From assembly GCF_041549525.1 (NCBI RefSeq), contig NZ_CP157456.1:2418001-2482000 (forward strand): a DNA stretch of 64,000 nucleotides, written 5' to 3'. Every line of letters starts with the position of its first letter. The stretch's first letter is position 1. Position numbers and translations under genes: made by a program. Shown piece after piece: positions 1 through 7,421 of this stretch. Below the pieces are notes generated by a model. The model ran no database searches. It was not told the DNA's origin and was given only the letters and a program-made list of their open reading frames with translations. Origin of the DNA: Paenarthrobacter aurescens. Lineage in GTDB: Bacteria > Actinomycetota > Actinomycetes > Actinomycetales > Micrococcaceae.

Positions 1-612
1 CAGGCGGAACCAACGGCCATTGCGGAAAACCTTCTGCTCAGCATCTCCCAGGAACCCCAGGCCGAAAGCAGCGAAGGCAGCGCCCGCCGGCAGTTCGTCC
101 AAGCCGGGAAGTTCGCGGCCCCAGACTGCCGCCCTGGCGCTGTTGACTACCGCGGCGCCCGCCAGCGCGGGGATAACGCCGGCTACCTCTGCGATCCCGG
201 CCTCCGCCGCTGACCTAAGCTCTGCGTCCGCAACTGTGCCTTGGGGTTCCCAGCCGGTCCGGGGAGCACCTACGCCAGCCCAGGACTCGGAAACCGTGGA
301 CGGCGGGATAGGCAACTCCACATCCTCAGTCCCGGCCCGGGCTAATCGGTCCATGACCGAAGCCAGCGTCACAGTGACGTCAGCGTGGGCGGGCTCTGCA
401 AGGGCCATGGTCCGGAGGCCCAGAATGGTGGGGGTCGATTCACCGAGGATGCGAGGCCTCAGGACGCACACATAGGCGGCCAGGACGTTGCCCGCTGCCT
501 GCAGGCGGATGGCGCCGTCGTCGATGCTTTTTGCCCTGGTGACAAAAGTTCGCAAGTCTGCGAGGTCACGGGGATCGGCGAAGCGGAAGGACTGGGTCAA
601 GACGTCTGTCAC
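1..612 (-). CDS. Conserved hypothetical protein, 3' end cut by the window edge
   Basis: The minus strand is open from a GTG at 612 to the left edge (204 codons) with no stop, so the C-terminus lies outside the window. An in-frame stop sits a few codons upstream of the GTG, which fixes the start region; the ribosome-binding site is weak. The protein starts MTDVLTQSFRFADPRDL, is Ala/Leu rich and lacks a signal peptide or membrane segment. The GC-rich codon use with G/C in third positions supports real coding. I do not recognise the family; it looks like an actinobacterial conserved protein of unknown role. It is divergent from tesB, with about 63 bp between the two starts. Confidence 0.65.
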   Translation of the reverse strand, partial: MTDVLTQSFRFADPRDLADLRTFVTRAKSIDDGAIRLQAAGNVLAAYVCVLRPRILGESTPTILGLRTMALAEPAHADVTVTLASVMDRLARAGTEDVELPIPPSTVSESWAGVGAPRTGWEPQGTVADAELRSAAEAGIAEVAGVIPALAGAAVVNSARAAVWGRELPGLDELPAGAAFAAFGLGFLGDAEQKVFRNGRWFRL

Positions 613-675
613 ATCATCGACTCTACCGGCATGTCACCGGTTGAGAGGGGTCGGGGCGGCGTCTAAAGTCGAACC

Positions 676-1581
676 ATGACTGAGACGAACGCTGGCCTAG
701 AGGTCCAAACACCCGTAGAAGACCCCATGGAAGTGCTGATCGGCCTGCTGGACCTCGGTGACTTTGACGGAGCCCGGACCAACGAGGACATTTTTCTGGG
801 GCCATCCCAAAAACAGCCCAGGCACCGGGTTTTCGGCGGTCAGGTCCTGGCACAATCCATGATGGCCGGTATGCGGACCGTGGAACCGGACCGGGTGGCT
901 CACTCCATGCACGGCTACTTCCTGCGCCCCGGTGATGCCAACAAGCCCATCACTTTCGGAGTGGAAAGGCTCCGGGACGGCCGATCCTTCTCCGCCCGCC
1001 GCGTCCACGCCTACCAGGATGGTGTGCCGATTCTCTCCATGATTGCTTCCTTCCAGGTTGAAGACAGTGGTCTGGATCATCAGGCGCAGATGCCCGAAGG
1101 CATTCCTGACCCCGAATCCCTGCCCAGCACGGCCGAGTTGCTATCCCACTACGACCACCCCATGGCGCGGCACATGTCCTCGGAACGGCCCTTCGACGTC
1201 AGGCACATCGACCCCGCGCTGTACGTGTCCCCGCCCTCAGATCATGTAGCAAGCAACGCCGTATGGATGAAGACCATGGGACCCTTGCCCGATGACCCCA
1301 ACCTTCACCGCGCAGCTCTGGCCTACGCGAGTGACTACACATTGCTGGAACCAATTCTCCGTAAGCACGGCCTCGCCTGGATGACGCCGGGGATGAGCGT
1401 AGCCAGCCTTGACCACGCCATGTGGTGGCACCGTCCAGTGCGGGTGGATGAATGGATGCTCTACGTCCAGGAATCCCCCAGCGCCCAAGGAGCCCGGGGA
1501 CTTGCAACAGGACGCATCTTTAACCGCGATGGAGAACATGTTGCCACCGTGGCCCAGGAAGGCATGGTCCGGATTCCGTAG
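676..1581 (+). CDS. tesB: Acyl-CoA thioesterase II
   Basis: This 301-residue protein matches the TesB double hot-dog thioesterase family, which hydrolyses acyl-CoA to free fatty acid and CoA in the cytosol. The N-terminal half carries the typical HRVFGGQVLAQS segment (about residues 50-61) and HSMHGYFLRPGD, and the C-terminal hot-dog contains SLDHAMWWHRP and a final region ending in a GRIFNRDGEHVATVAQEG-type strand. Length fits the family (about 285-300). The ATG at 676 lies just after a short spacer from the divergent hypothetical gene. A strong hairpin follows at 1611-1638, so it is probably monocistronic. Confidence 0.93.
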   Translation: MTETNAGLEVQTPVEDPMEVLIGLLDLGDFDGARTNEDIFLGPSQKQPRHRVFGGQVLAQSMMAGMRTVEPDRVAHSMHGYFLRPGDANKPITFGVERLRDGRSFSARRVHAYQDGVPILSMIASFQVEDSGLDHQAQMPEGIPDPESLPSTAELLSHYDHPMARHMSSERPFDVRHIDPALYVSPPSDHVASNAVWMKTMGPLPDDPNLHRAALAYASDYTLLEPILRKHGLAWMTPGMSVASLDHAMWWHRPVRVDEWMLYVQESPSAQGARGLATGRIFNRDGEHVATVAQEGMVRIP

Positions 1582-1610
1582 CCTTGTTGGTTCCGCCTTG
1601 TTAAAGCCGG

Positions 1611-1641
1611 GAGGCCGATCCCTTCCGGGATCGGCCTCTTT
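1611..1641. terminator. Rho-independent terminator between tesB and ettA
   Basis: A perfect 12-bp inverted repeat (1611-1622 and 1627-1638) with a 4-nt loop TTCC is followed by TTT. It lies between the convergent 3' ends of tesB and ettA and could serve both strands. Confidence 0.8.
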
Positions 1642-1657
1642 ACGTTTCCGCAGGGTT

Positions 1658-3340
1658 TTAGTCGCGGGTCAGGCGGCGGTGCGTCACGCGGTGCGGCTTT
1701 GCAGCATCGGGGCCGAGTCGCTCCACCTTGTTTTCCTCGTAGGAATCGAAGTTACCCTCGAACCAGTACCACTTGGAGGGGTTCTCGTCATCGCCTTCGT
1801 AGGCAAGGATGTGGGTAGCTACACGGTCCAGGAACCAGCGGTCGTGCGATACCACTACAGCGCAGCCCGGGAATTCGAGAAGGGCGTTCTCAAGGCTGCT
1901 CAGGGTTTCGACGTCGAGGTCGTTGGTAGGTTCGTCAAGGAGAAGGAGGTTGCCACCCTGCTTGAGCGTCAGTGCCAGGTTAAGGCGGTTGCGCTCACCA
2001 CCGGAGAGCACACCTGCCTTCTTCTGCTGGTCCGGGCCCTTGAAACCAAACGCCGAAACGTAAGCTCGCGAAGGCATTTCGACCTGGCCGACCTGAATGA
2101 AGTCATGGCCTTCGGAAACTACTTCCCAAAGGGACTTGTTGGGATCGATGCCACCACGGGACTGGTCCACGTAGGAGATCTTCACGGACTCGCCGATCTT
2201 GAGCTCGCCATCATCCAAGGGCTCCATGCCGACGATCGTCTTGAACAGCGTGGACTTACCTACACCGTTGGGGCCGATGACGCCCACAATGCCGTTGCGA
2301 GGCAGCGAGAAGGAAAGATCTTCGATCAGAACGCGGTCCTCGAAGCCCTTCTTCAGGTTCTTGGCCTCAATGACTAAGGAGCCCAGGCGCGGTCCCGGCG
2401 GGATCTGGATCTCTTCAAAGTCCAGCTTGCGGGTCCGCTCAGCTTCTGCAGCCATTTCCTCGTAGCGGGCCAAACGGGCCTTGGACTTGGTCTGGCGGCC
2501 CTTGGCGTTGGAGCGCACCCACTCAAGTTCCTCGGTGAGGCGCTTGGACAGCTTCGCGTCCTTCTTGCCCTGGACCTCCAAACGGGCTTTCTTCTTCTCC
2601 AGGTAGGTGGAGTAGTTGCCCTCATAGGGGTAGAGGTGGCCGCGGTCGACTTCAGCGATCCATTCAGCAACGTGATCCAGGAAGTAACGATCGTGAGTCA
2701 CGGCAAGGACAGCACCGGGGTACTGAGCCAGGTGCTGCTCGAGCCAAAGTACGCTCTCTGCGTCCAAGTGGTTGGTGGGCTCGTCAAGGAGCAGGAGGTC
2801 AGGCTTCTGCAGGAGAAGCTTGCAGAGCGCTACGCGGCGACGCTCACCACCGGAGAGAACTGTGACATCCGAATCGGCAGGCGGGCAGCGCAGGGCATCC
2901 ATGGCCTGCTCAAGCTGGGAATCGATATCCCAGGCGTCGGCAGCGTCAATGGCTTCCTGAAGTTTGCCCATCTCGTCCAGGAGCGTCTCGTAGTCCGCAT
3001 CCGGGTTGGCCATCTCTTCGGAGATCTCATTGAAGCGCTGGATCTTGCCGTAGATCTCGCCAACACCCTCCTGGACGTTGCCCAGGACGGTCTTTTCCTC
3101 GTTCAGCGGCGGTTCCTGCAAGAGGATGCCCACGGTGTAACCGGGGCTCAGGCGGGCCTCGCCGTTTGACGGGGTGTCCAGTCCGGCCATGATCTTCAGG
3201 ATGGTGGACTTACCAGCACCGTTCGGGCCCACGACGCCAATCTTCGCGCCGGGGAAGAACGACATGCTGACATCGTCCAGAATAAGTTTGTCGCCAACGG
3301 CCTTGCGAGCCTTGGTCATCGTGTAAATGAATTCCGCCAT
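1658..3340 (-). CDS. ettA: Energy-dependent translational throttle protein EttA (ABC-F ATPase)
   Basis: A 560-residue soluble ABC-F protein with two ATPase cassettes and no membrane domain. Walker A motifs GPNGAGKST (first cassette) and GPNGVGKST (second) and signature motifs LSGGERRRVAL and LSGGERNRLNL are visible; the linker between them is rich in charged residues, as in EttA. EttA binds the ribosomal E site and gates entry into elongation according to ATP/ADP level. I place the start at the ATG at 3340 (MAEFIYTMTKARKAVGDK), the canonical EttA N-terminus. The reading frame stays open 50 codons further upstream, but that extension shows no homology. The C-terminus ends in a basic tail. Confidence 0.93.
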   Translation of the reverse strand: MAEFIYTMTKARKAVGDKLILDDVSMSFFPGAKIGVVGPNGAGKSTILKIMAGLDTPSNGEARLSPGYTVGILLQEPPLNEEKTVLGNVQEGVGEIYGKIQRFNEISEEMANPDADYETLLDEMGKLQEAIDAADAWDIDSQLEQAMDALRCPPADSDVTVLSGGERRRVALCKLLLQKPDLLLLDEPTNHLDAESVLWLEQHLAQYPGAVLAVTHDRYFLDHVAEWIAEVDRGHLYPYEGNYSTYLEKKKARLEVQGKKDAKLSKRLTEELEWVRSNAKGRQTKSKARLARYEEMAAEAERTRKLDFEEIQIPPGPRLGSLVIEAKNLKKGFEDRVLIEDLSFSLPRNGIVGVIGPNGVGKSTLFKTIVGMEPLDDGELKIGESVKISYVDQSRGGIDPNKSLWEVVSEGHDFIQVGQVEMPSRAYVSAFGFKGPDQQKKAGVLSGGERNRLNLALTLKQGGNLLLLDEPTNDLDVETLSSLENALLEFPGCAVVVSHDRWFLDRVATHILAYEGDDENPSKWYWFEGNFDSYEENKVERLGPDAAKPHRVTHRRLTRD

Positions 3341-3396
3341 GCCCTTAAATCTAATGGGTAGGCGTACATAACTCACATTCGGCCCTTGTGGCGGAA

Positions 3397-3888
3397 CTAG
3401 CGGGCGTCCCCCACGAAGCATTTTCCTGTGGCCAGAACCGGCAGCACAGTGACCACTACCCCGCCGTCGCGGATTTGGCCCATGATGCAACTGTCACCGG
3501 CCCGCGCTGCAGCCTCCATGGCGTCAACATCGAGTCCGGTGGGCGTGCGGCTTACGGAAACCTCTACGTCGGCATTGGGGATCCCTGCTGAGACCAAGGC
3601 GGCCCTCAACGTCTCACGGTCCGGTTTAGGGTTACCGGCAACCAGCGTTTTCAGCGTGGACTCCACGGTGGATGTGGCAGCCGCAACTGCGGGATCCATT
3701 GTCTCCGTGGCTTGTGGACCAGCTGAGATCGAGGGCGAAGCCGTGGGCTTCCCGGCTGCCGGTGCAGGCGTCGCCGTGCAAGCAGTCATCGTCAATGCGG
3801 CAGCGGTCATCAGCAATATTGCAGCGATGCCGGGTTTCGAGGCCTCTGCTGCCTTGCTGCTTGCTCCTGGGGTTCGCCTGCTCATCAC
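3397..3888 (-). CDS. Putative secreted lipoprotein (DUF6993-like)
   Basis: A 163-residue protein with an N-terminal signal peptide (hydrophobic stretch at about residues 20-36) ending in the lipobox LTMTAC, so Cys37 is the probable lipidated residue. A low-complexity Ala/Pro/Thr/Ser linker follows. The C-terminal 90 residues form a small alpha/beta domain with two cysteines (SCIMGQI and GKCFVGD) that could form a disulphide. It resembles actinobacterial DUF6993 proteins of unknown function. ettA lies downstream on the same strand, only 57 bp away, so cotranscription is possible. ATG codons at 3888 and 3885 are both possible starts. Confidence 0.75.
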   Translation of the reverse strand: MMSRRTPGASSKAAEASKPGIAAILLMTAAALTMTACTATPAPAAGKPTASPSISAGPQATETMDPAVAAATSTVESTLKTLVAGNPKPDRETLRAALVSAGIPNADVEVSVSRTPTGLDVDAMEAAARAGDSCIMGQIRDGGVVVTVLPVLATGKCFVGDAR

Positions 3889-4018
3889 CTAGCCATTCTG
3901 CCATTCACGGGCGTGTGCGCCATTCACGTGGCGTTTGGGCAGGCGTAGCGTTTCCCCTGCAGGGGTTACCTGCGGTCCGGAGTGAAGTTCAGGGAGTCTT
4001 GGGAATGGAGAGCCCACC

Positions 4019-4477
4019 ATGAGCGAACAAGCGCGTGATGCTGTGGCATCGATCACTATTGCGGCCCCACATGAGAAGGTGTGGGAGGCCCTGACTGATC
4101 CTGCCCTCATAGAGCAATATTTCCTCGGAACCAAGGTCACTACGACGTGGCAGGTGGGCGATCCGATTACCTACGCGGGTGAGTACAACGGAAAGCCGTA
4201 CCACGACACGGGCACGATCCTTGCTTTCGATCCTCCGAAGTTACTGAGGACCACTCACTACAGCCCGTCCTCGGGGCTTCCGGACATTCCCGAGAACCAC
4301 CACACGGTGGAATACAGCGTTACTGAACACCCTGCCGGGGCACAGGATTTCGGCCTTACGACCGTAACCATCACCCAAGGCAACAATTCGAGCCAACAGG
4401 AAGTGGAACAATCCACGGCAACCTGGCAGCTGGTCCTCCAAAATCTCAAAGAGTTTCTTGAGACAAGAATTTCTTAA
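4019..4477 (+). CDS. SRPBCC/AHSA1-family protein
   Basis: A 152-residue single-domain protein of the START/Bet v1-like SRPBCC superfamily, AHSA1 type. Visible features are the opening SITIAAPHEKVWEALTDPALIEQYF, the central strands around TWQVGDPITYAGEYNGK and the C-terminal long helix (ATWQLVLQNLKEFLETRIS), which encloses the ligand cavity in this fold. The ligand cannot be deduced. The ATG at 4019 directly follows GAGAGCCCACC. It is divergent from the lipoprotein gene and is followed by a strong hairpin at 4510-4543. Confidence 0.82.
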   Translation: MSEQARDAVASITIAAPHEKVWEALTDPALIEQYFLGTKVTTTWQVGDPITYAGEYNGKPYHDTGTILAFDPPKLLRTTHYSPSSGLPDIPENHHTVEYSVTEHPAGAQDFGLTTVTITQGNNSSQQEVEQSTATWQLVLQNLKEFLETRIS

Positions 4478-4509
4478 GACGAGGCTTTCTTGAGAAAGGC
4501 TTGGATGGG

Positions 4510-4547
4510 ACTACCCCCTTGGATGTGGTTCCAAGGGGGTAGTTTCT
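4510..4547. terminator. Strong hairpin between SRPBCC gene and tRNA-Arg
   Basis: A perfect 14-bp stem (4510-4523 with 4530-4543) and a 6-nt loop, with TTCT after it on the plus strand. It sits downstream of both the plus-strand SRPBCC gene and the minus-strand tRNA-Arg, so it probably ends both transcripts. Confidence 0.75.
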
Positions 4548-4548
4548 G

Positions 4549-4621
4549 TGCCCCAGGAGGGAATCGAACCCCCGACCGGCGGATTAGAAGGCCGCTGCTC
4601 TATCCCCTGAGCTACTGGGGC
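4549..4621 (-). tRNA. tRNA-Arg (anticodon TCT)
   Basis: The minus strand folds as a full cloverleaf: 7-bp acceptor GCCCCAG/CTGGGGC, D arm with AGCTCAGGGGATAGAGC, anticodon loop CTTCTAA (anticodon TCT, reading AGA), and T arm GGGGGTTCGAATCCC. The discriminator base is A. CCA is not encoded after it, so it would be added post-transcriptionally. The base pair closing the anticodon loop is a C-U mismatch. Confidence 0.97.
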
Positions 4622-4841
4622 GCACTGACGTCTCGACCAACGGGAGCCGCTGCGCCACAAAGAGTTTACAGTGCGAACGCCCCTCAGCTTGCCACCACCA
4701 CGCAAACACCTTCTACTCCTCCACAGAGGCGGCATCGTCAAGGTTATGCACATAGACCCGTATGGCACTGCCCTTCGTCTCTGCCCTGGATAAAGCTGAT
4801 AGAGCCGGACAGGCGCATTCCTACACTAAGAAGGATCACCC

Positions 4842-5396
4842 ATGAATGACATGATCAGCGTCCGGGGCTTCGTGGCCTCGGAGGTCAAGAGTTCCACCAC
4901 AACGAGGGGCACGGCCACCGCATCGTTCCGCCTCGGAACAACTGAGCGGCGCTTCGATCGCGCCACCAACACCTGGGTGGACGGAAACACCAACTGGTAC
5001 ACGGTTCAATCTTTCCGCTACCTTGCCGGGCATGTTGGATGCAGCATCAAGAAGGGACAACGGGTACTCGTCGTCGGGAAGCTCCGTTTGCGGCAATGGG
5101 AACACGAGGGCCGCGTTTACCATGTAGCCGAAATCGACGCAGAGTCAGTAGGGCACGACCTCATGTGGGGCTCTGCCAACTTCACTCGAATGAATGGGAC
5201 TTCAGCCCCTCCCGAGTCAGCACCTGCTGTGGAAACGCCCGGAACGGCTGAGAACAGCAACGAGTGGGACTCTGAAGACCACGAACCAGTTCCCCCCGAA
5301 GATGAGTCCCTCGCAAGCGACATAGAGAATCCCGACGGCACCGGTCCCCTGCTGGTCAACACCACAACGGGAGAACTGGTGGGTGCCGGCGTCTAG
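4842..5396 (+). CDS. Single-stranded DNA-binding protein paralogue (SsbB-like)
   Basis: A 184-residue protein with an N-terminal OB fold (about residues 1-110): MISVRGFVASEVKSS, ASFRLGTTERRFDR, a conserved NTNWYTVQSFRYLAGHV segment with aromatic residues used for ssDNA stacking, and KKGQRVLVVGKLRLRQW. The last 70 residues are a disordered acidic tail. Unlike the main replicative SSB, it does not end in the DDDIPF-type peptide that recruits partners; it ends ELVGAGV. It stands alone rather than between rpsF and rpsR. It is therefore probably the secondary SSB found in many actinobacteria. AAGGA lies 6 nt before the ATG at 4842. Confidence 0.82.
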   Translation: MNDMISVRGFVASEVKSSTTTRGTATASFRLGTTERRFDRATNTWVDGNTNWYTVQSFRYLAGHVGCSIKKGQRVLVVGKLRLRQWEHEGRVYHVAEIDAESVGHDLMWGSANFTRMNGTSAPPESAPAVETPGTAENSNEWDSEDHEPVPPEDESLASDIENPDGTGPLLVNTTTGELVGAGV

Positions 5397-5457
5397 GCGG
5401 CGCCAGGACGCACGCGCCTGCAGGACCAGCCCTGCCGGTCGGGCCTATTCTGGGTCG

Positions 5458-5819
5458 ATGGCACCCAATCACGCAGCTTCGAGGATCACCACGGCTCCTG
5501 CTACCTGGTTGGAGGTCCAGGAATTGTTCGGAACCAAGGGCGAACCTTCCCGGTGCTGGTGCCGCTGGTTCGCCCTTACCGCCAGAGACTGGGCTGATTC
5601 ATCCCCGGGTGACCCTAAGGAAAGGTTGAAGTCGGCCTTCGGCAAAGGTCCAGCGCCCCGCGTCCTGGCCTTCAGGAATGGAAGTCGACGGCCCCGGAAC
5701 TGTTCCACGGCACGCTGCGGGTTTTCACCGCTGCCGGCTTCCATGCAGTTTCTGAATCAGTTCCGGGGCGGCCTGTGGTCCGGCTCCAGAGGGGACAAGC
5801 GGGTTCACGGGAACAATAG
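5458..5819 (+). pseudogene. Decayed GNAT-family acetyltransferase (internal deletion and frameshift)
   Basis: From ATG 5458 the frame encodes a recognisable N-terminus (WLEVQELFGTKGEPSRCWC, then WFALTARDW and GPAPRVLAFRNG), typical of small GNAT proteins whose opening holds a W..v..lFG..g.p..CWC pattern. After about 5680 the frame loses similarity. The family C-terminus (ELFHGTLRVFTAAGFHAV, then RPVVRL) appears in a different frame, ending at the TAG 5817-5819. The central acetyl-CoA binding part (R-x-x-G-x-A loop, about 60-80 residues) is missing. The simplest reading is an internal out-of-frame deletion, so no functional enzyme is made. A sequencing error cannot explain the missing middle. 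Confidence 0.72.
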
Positions 5820-5846
5820 TGCAGTTCAACAGGCGGGCACGGTGGC

Positions 5847-6608
5847 CTAGGGCAGCGTCAGGATGACGGGCCCCTCAGCAGTGACAGCTATGGTGTGTTC
5901 GCTGTGGGCCGCGCGCCGGCCGTTTGCTGAACGAAGAGTCCATTCGTCCTGGTCGTGGTAATAATCGTCCTTGCCGCCCAGGATCAACATGGGTTCAATG
6001 GCAATGACCAAACCTTCTTCAAGTTTCATGCCCCGGCCAGGCCTGCCGAGGTTGGGCACTGGCGGCTCGGCGTGCATGGTCCTTCCTATGCCGTGTCCGC
6101 CGTGATCAGCCAACAGTCCGAAGCCCGCACGTTTAGCCTCACCGCCGATCGCATAGGCCAGGTCTCCCATTTTGTTGCCGACGCGGGCCGCGTCGACGCC
6201 ACGCGCCAAGGCTGCTTCTGTTGCGTCCACCAGGGCCTGGTCTTCCGGGTCGGCAGTGCCTACAACAAAGCTGATGGCTGCGTCACCGCACCATCCTTCC
6301 AGGAACGCGCCGCAATCAACGCTGAGCAGATCGCCGTCTTCAAGCACATAAGCGTTCGGGATCCCGTGGACCACGGCGTCGTTGACGCTGGTACAAATCA
6401 CCCCTGGGAATGGCACTGCCGCCCACCGGGGATGGTAATCGAGGAACGCTGGCTTCGCGCCGGCGTCGGAAATCACGGCCGACGCAACGTGGTCGAGTTC
6501 CTTCAAGGAGGTGCCTACGGCAGCATGCTCACGCACGGCGGACAATGCATTGGCAACTACGCGTCCGGCTTCGCGCATCATTGCGATCTGGTCCGGTGAT
6601 TTCAGCAT
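5847..6608 (-). CDS. map: Methionine aminopeptidase, type I
   Basis: A pita-bread metallopeptidase that removes initiator Met. The metal ligands are visible in order: SVDCGAFLEGWCGDAAISF (two Asp), HGGHGIGRTMHAEP (His), EPM in LVIAIEPMLILGG (Glu) and HSEHTIAVT with the final Glu region. It is 253 residues, the type I length without an SH3 extension. An ATG at 6614 would add two residues (MS), but GGGGAG directly abuts that codon and is 6 nt from the ATG at 6608, so I choose 6608. It is divergent from the AlkD-like gene. The functional partner def (peptide deformylase) is 4 kb away. Confidence 0.93.
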   Translation of the reverse strand: MLKSPDQIAMMREAGRVVANALSAVREHAAVGTSLKELDHVASAVISDAGAKPAFLDYHPRWAAVPFPGVICTSVNDAVVHGIPNAYVLEDGDLLSVDCGAFLEGWCGDAAISFVVGTADPEDQALVDATEAALARGVDAARVGNKMGDLAYAIGGEAKRAGFGLLADHGGHGIGRTMHAEPPVPNLGRPGRGMKLEEGLVIAIEPMLILGGKDDYYHDQDEWTLRSANGRRAAHSEHTIAVTAEGPVILTLP

Positions 6609-6710
6609 GGACATCTCCCCACTCTACGGCCGCCCCGCAGCCGGAGCGAGGCCCCCTGCCCCGGAAACCAGCTGAGCCTCTGAAGCCGTCACTGGCCCTA
6701 GTGTTGTGGC

Positions 6711-7397
6711 ATGACCAACAACCACCTGGTGCATTCGATCCGGGCTACCCTGGTTTCGGCCGCTGACGCCGAGCGGGGACGTGGCGCCCAGGCCTACATG
6801 AAATCCGAGATGCCGTCCTTGGGCGTCCGGGTACCCGAGGTACGCAAAATTGTGAAAGCGGCAACGAAGCAGTTCCCCCTGACGTCGCCGGATGAGCTGC
6901 GGCATGCCGTTCTTGAACTGTGGCGCAAAGCCGAGGTACGCGAAGAGCGCTACGCAGCCATCGATCTGACGGGGTTGAAAATTGTTGCCGAGGACCTGCA
7001 GATGCTGCCTGTCTACGAGGAGATCATTCGTACAGGTGCCTGGTGGGACCTTGTTGACGGTGTTGCGCATCGGATCCTCGGGCTCCTGCTCGCTCACAGG
7101 TCAACCATGACGCCTATACTGCTTCAGTGGTCCGCAGATGTAGACATGTGGGTCCGACGGGCAGCAATCACAGCACAGCTGGGAGCCAAGTCCAAGACTG
7201 ATACGGGCCTGCTTGCTGCGGTCATCACCTCGAACCTGGCCGACAACGAATTCTTCATCCGTAAAGCTATTGGGTGGGCGCTTCGCGAGTACAGCAAAAC
7301 GGATCCGTCGTGGGTCAGGACGTTCGTTTCCACGAACGGGCATGAGTTGAGTCCATTGTCCGTCCGCGAGGCACTGCGGCTGTTGCCGTCTCTATGA
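6711..7397 (+). CDS. DNA alkylation repair protein, AlkD-like HEAT-repeat glycosylase
   Basis: A 228-residue all-helical protein of the AlkD family, which excises positively charged alkylated purines (3-methyladenine, 7-methylguanine). Motifs fit: GVRVPEVRKIVK near residue 40, the WWDLVD segment (Trp and Asp lining the lesion site in AlkD) and MWVRRAAITAQL (the conserved Arg), followed by FFIRKAIGWALREYSK. Six HEAT-like helical pairs cover the whole chain. It has no obvious operon partner; it is divergent from map by about 100 bp, which should hold both promoters. Confidence 0.88.
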   Translation: MTNNHLVHSIRATLVSAADAERGRGAQAYMKSEMPSLGVRVPEVRKIVKAATKQFPLTSPDELRHAVLELWRKAEVREERYAAIDLTGLKIVAEDLQMLPVYEEIIRTGAWWDLVDGVAHRILGLLLAHRSTMTPILLQWSADVDMWVRRAAITAQLGAKSKTDTGLLAAVITSNLADNEFFIRKAIGWALREYSKTDPSWVRTFVSTNGHELSPLSVREALRLLPSL

Positions 7398-7421
7398 GTG
7401 CCATAGACCTGAGCGGTTAAC

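Noticed and set aside
3341..3490. 50-codon N-terminal extension of EttA
   Set aside because: The canonical EttA start MAEFIYTM is at 3340 and the extension has no similarity to the family.
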